64,000 bases of DNA, from the NCBI RefSeq assembly GCF_014191505.1, contig NZ_JACHWS010000001.1, positions 806,001 through 870,000 on the forward strand, given 5' to 3'. The translations under genes and the position numbers were made by a program. The notes below the pieces were generated by a model. It was not told where the DNA came from. It was given only the letters and a program-made list of their open reading frames with translations, and did not search any database. Origin of the DNA: Hoyosella altamirensis. GTDB lineage: Bacteria > Actinomycetota > Actinomycetes > Mycobacteriales > Mycobacteriaceae. Shown here in pieces: positions 61,849-64,000 of this stretch (its first letter is position 1; each line of letters begins with the position of its first letter).

Positions 61849-62741
61849 GCGGGCAGACCTGCGCGGTTGAACACGTCGTCGATAAAGGTGACGAGCAGTT
61901 CCGCGACTTGGGGAGCGTGCGTCTCCAGCAGGAAATGCCCGGCGTCGTAAATGTGGGCGTCGAAGGTGGTCATTTCTTGGTGGTAGGCCATGACCTCGGC
62001 GATGTCGTAGAAGGGGTCATGGCGGCCCCAGAGTACGAGGCATGGGGGCTGATGCTTCTGGTGGTAGGCGGCGATATCCGCGAAACGTGCGACGTGTTTG
62101 CGGTAGTCGTAGAAGAGCTGGAACTGGATGTCGATGTTGCCGGGCCGGGAAAGCCGCTCCCAGTCGAGATGCCACGACTCTCGCTGGTGCAGTTCCTGCA
62201 GTTCGGACCGCAATCCGCCGAGGTATTGTTCGCGGGTCCCGGCGAAGTTCAGCCACTCCGGGATCGCGGACTTATTTTCCTCAGTCGGCTCCGCCCAGTA
62301 CTTGCGCGGCGCATCCCACGCCTCGTTCAGCCCTGCTTCGTGTGCATTTCCGTTCTGGACGATCAGGCCCAGGACCCGCTCCGGATGACGCATCGCCATG
62401 TGGTACCCGACGGGGGTGCCGAAATCCGTCACATACAGCACGTATCGCTCAACTCGGAGGTCGTCTATCAGGGCCTCAATTACATGCGACAAGTGCTCGA
62501 AGGTGTACTCGTACTCGTCGAGCGGTGGGGCATCGGAGAACCCGAAACCGGGTATGTCCGGGGCGATTACGTACACATGCTCACCGAGAACAGGGAGCAC
62601 GTCGCGGAAAGAATACGAGGAACTAGGAAAGCCGTGGAGAAGCAGGACTGCCGTGGACGACGGCACCCCTGCCTCGCGGTAATGCAGGGTGGTCCCAGCC
62701 AGTTCGCGGGAGAGATGCCTCGTTTTGGCTGTGCGCTTCAT
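61845..62741 (-). CDS. Alpha/beta hydrolase, epoxide hydrolase/haloalkane dehalogenase-like
   Basis: A 298-residue hydrolase. The oxyanion region is LLHGFPSSSYSF, the nucleophile is Asp in YVTDFGTPVG near residue 107 rather than Ser, and the base His is in YDAGHFLLETHA near 275. An Asp nucleophile points to epoxide hydrolases or haloalkane dehalogenases; the cap domain contains NFAGTREQYLGGLR. The CGNR regulator gene follows with overlap, so they form one operon, probably induced by a xenobiotic substrate. Confidence 0.9.
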   Translation of the reverse strand: MKRTAKTRHLSRELAGTTLHYREAGVPSSTAVLLLHGFPSSSYSFRDVLPVLGEHVYVIAPDIPGFGFSDAPPLDEYEYTFEHLSHVIEALIDDLRVERYVLYVTDFGTPVGYHMAMRHPERVLGLIVQNGNAHEAGLNEAWDAPRKYWAEPTEENKSAIPEWLNFAGTREQYLGGLRSELQELHQRESWHLDWERLSRPGNIDIQFQLFYDYRKHVARFADIAAYHQKHQPPCLVLWGRHDPFYDIAEVMAYHQEMTTFDAHIYDAGHFLLETHAPQVAELLVTFIDDVFNRAGLPA

Positions 62742-62777
62742 AGGAGACTCCCTTCAACGTCAGGTCTTCAACCCATG

Positions 62778-62805
62778 TAACCGTTAAACTCCTATATAAC
62801 AGTTA
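62778..62805. promoter_or_regulatory. Two TAAC-N-GTTA boxes upstream of the hydrolase operon
   Basis: TAACCGTTA (62778-62786) and TAACAGTTA (62797-62805) are 9-bp palindromes with one-base centres, 19 bp apart centre to centre, about two helical turns. Between them on the - strand lies an AT-rich TATATAGG stretch that may be the -10. The operon ATG is at 62741. They are the likely sites of the CGNR protein. Confidence 0.7.
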
Positions 62806-63001
62806 CTACCACCGTACCTCGAGCACGGCCACAATTCCAGGGCCCAGCAGATAGATCAGCCCGTTTACGGTGCTAGCCAGTGGTGGATTCGCGGGACTAT
62901 GCTTTGTTTGGCGGAGTATCCCGGGCCCTCGAGGAGTTTCCCCGGACTCGTGATGCCGTCTACTCAAAACAGAGGCGGTTGGGGCGAACCGAGGAGGAAC
63001 G

Positions 63002-63769
63002 GTGCCAATCAAGCGCTGGACGATTGCTGTCGCGGCAATATGTGCACTAGGTGCAGCGAGCTGCACGTCGAATGACACGACGACTGACGAGCCAGAACTC
63101 ACCGAAGTCCAGGCAGATGCCTGTGAGGCACTTATCGAATTCGGGCTGTGGGAGCCGCCGGAAGATGACCCCACAGAGGCGGATCTGGTGGAGTTCCGGT
63201 CCTTTTTTGAACGCATCCAAGCCGGCTCAGATGGGGAAGGCGCAGAGGCTGCATCGTCGGCGATTGAGGCGGTCAATGAGGTGATCGAAACTCAGAACTT
63301 CGAGCTGCTTGAAGGTCCTGAAATCGGGCAGGCAATGGGCACCGTAGGTGTGGTCGGCCGTGACGTCTGCGGATACGAGGAGATCGACCTTGGCGTCGAG
63401 GAAACTCCTGAGGAAGAGGGATCACCTGCGACGCACGAGTTTGTCGGCGTACCAGATACTCTCACGCCGGGCCGATACAGCATTCAGCTCGACAATGACC
63501 AAGAGAACTTCCACCTGGTGATTGTCGCGAAAGTTCCCGACGACTACGAGGGCAATGTCGACGACTTCGCACAACTGGACGAAGATACAGCCATTGCAAC
63601 GGTCGAGTGGTATGCGGCGGGTGCGTTCGCGGAGCCGGAGCAGACCGCGTACCTCACCGCTGATCTCTCAGAACCCGGCAGGTACTTCATTCTGTGCCCA
63701 GTGACTAGCGAAGACGAAGAGGTTCCGCACCACGCCCAGGGAATGATCAACGAAGTGACAGTCAGCTAA
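63002..63769 (+). CDS. Secreted lipoprotein with cupredoxin-like C-terminus
   Basis: A 255-residue lipoprotein: signal peptide MPIKRWTIAVAAICALGAASC with lipobox LGAASC. The mature N-terminal half is acidic and helical, with a Cys pair (ADACEALIEFG, GRDVCGYEEID). The C-terminal half (FVGVPDTLTPGRYSIQL...GRYFILCPVTSEDEEVPHHAQGM) has the Cys...His...Met order of type-1 copper sites. This is only a motif match. GGAGGAAC precedes the GTG. A multicopper oxidase gene follows after 6 bp, which supports a copper role. Confidence 0.75.
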   Translation: MPIKRWTIAVAAICALGAASCTSNDTTTDEPELTEVQADACEALIEFGLWEPPEDDPTEADLVEFRSFFERIQAGSDGEGAEAASSAIEAVNEVIETQNFELLEGPEIGQAMGTVGVVGRDVCGYEEIDLGVEETPEEEGSPATHEFVGVPDTLTPGRYSIQLDNDQENFHLVIVAKVPDDYEGNVDDFAQLDEDTAIATVEWYAAGAFAEPEQTAYLTADLSEPGRYFILCPVTSEDEEVPHHAQGMINEVTVS

Positions 63770-63775
63770 ACCTGC

Positions 63776-64000
63776 ATGAGCGGCCCTGCGGAATGCTCCC
63801 GCCGACAATTCCTGCGACGAATGCTCGTCGGCGCCGCCTTCGCGGGACCATTCGTCGCAGGATGCTCGGTGTCCGGTGGGGATCAGGGAATCCTTGGCCG
63901 GAAAGTGCCTGGACAAACCGGGTTGATGGTGCTCGGCGCGTCCGTCCCGGAATCTTTCACAGTGCCGCTCGCGATACCGCCCGTGCTGCGTCCCGTACAA
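63776..64000 (+). CDS. Tat-exported multicopper oxidase, 3' part outside window
   Basis: The first 75 residues. A Tat signal (CSRRQFLRRMLVGAAFAGPF) ends in a lipobox-like VAGC, so it is probably a Tat lipoprotein. The following VPESFTVPLAIPPVLRPVQ resembles the start of the first cupredoxin domain of CueO/bilirubin-oxidase-type multicopper oxidases. The frame is open to the right edge. It starts 6 bp after the lipoprotein gene and probably shares its transcript. Confidence 0.7.
   Translation, partial: MSGPAECSRRQFLRRMLVGAAFAGPFVAGCSVSGGDQGILGRKVPGQTGLMVLGASVPESFTVPLAIPPVLRPVQ

Overview
The window is high-GC, densely coded DNA from an actinobacterium, most likely a member of the Mycobacteriales (Rhodococcus/Hoyosella/Gordonia-like). 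The evidence is indirect: two deazaflavin (Ddn-type) nitroreductase-family proteins, a perfect actinobacterial LexA box, a DosR-like palindrome, a GOLPH3-type protein, a NasA nitrate reductase fused to a flavoprotein, CopC-CopD/YcnI copper proteins, many GTG starts, and several genes whose start codon lies 6-7 bases after a -10 hexamer (leaderless mRNAs). No rRNA, tRNA, CRISPR array or recognisable transposase was seen. The genus cannot be fixed from the sequence alone.

Layout. 1-10 kb: a truncated NarL/DesR-type regulator, a DinB-like protein, a 22-residue hydrophobic peptide gene with its own terminator, a META-domain lipoprotein, a membrane alpha/beta-hydrolase plus Nudix pair, a YqeB-like/sensor kinase/response regulator operon, then a flavin monooxygenase and an enoyl-CoA hydratase. 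10-17.9 kb: a probable catabolic island with a MarR regulator, a self-contained membrane di-iron desaturase/hydroxylase fused to its ferredoxin reductase, a PucR-type regulator, an aldehyde dehydrogenase, a GMC alcohol oxidase and an SDR. This order suits stepwise oxidation of a hydrophobic substrate, alcohol and aldehyde. A short decayed copy of the reductase C-terminus lies between the GMC and SDR genes.

17.8-22.1 kb: four copies of a ~72-bp palindromic element. Three begin 13-15 bp after the stop codon of a + strand gene, and two supply the last codons of the convergent gene. The genes between them are an AbiEi/DUF559-like protein, an alpha/beta hydrolase, a nitroreductase-hemerythrin fusion, a methyltransferase and a TetR regulator. 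22-29 kb: a TetR/NAD-binding pair with two clear operators, a DrrAB-like exporter, a 93-residue small protein, a secreted glycine-rich protein and a siderophore-binding lipoprotein.

29-37 kb: an atypical molybdopterin oxidoreductase downstream of a LexA box; a copper operon with two YcnI proteins around a CopC-CopD-YtkA fusion; a membrane protein, a PhyH dioxygenase and a TetR gene divergent from a DUF418 gene across three operator boxes. 38-49 kb: TetR, GOLPH3, acyl-CoA dehydrogenase, the 1388-residue assimilatory nitrate reductase fusion, a MalY/PatB lyase, a small acetyltransferase and two pirins. 49-56 kb: an ABC exporter behind a DosR-like box, a conserved unknown, glutaminase-STAS, an RDD protein with a repeat-containing partner, and a SHOCT protein. 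56-64 kb: an acyl-CoA synthetase plus PrpD pair, a second Ddn-like protein, a DUF488 protein coupled to an unknown gene, a hydrolase/CGNR regulator operon with paired operators, a lipoprotein, and the start of a Tat-exported multicopper oxidase running off the right edge.
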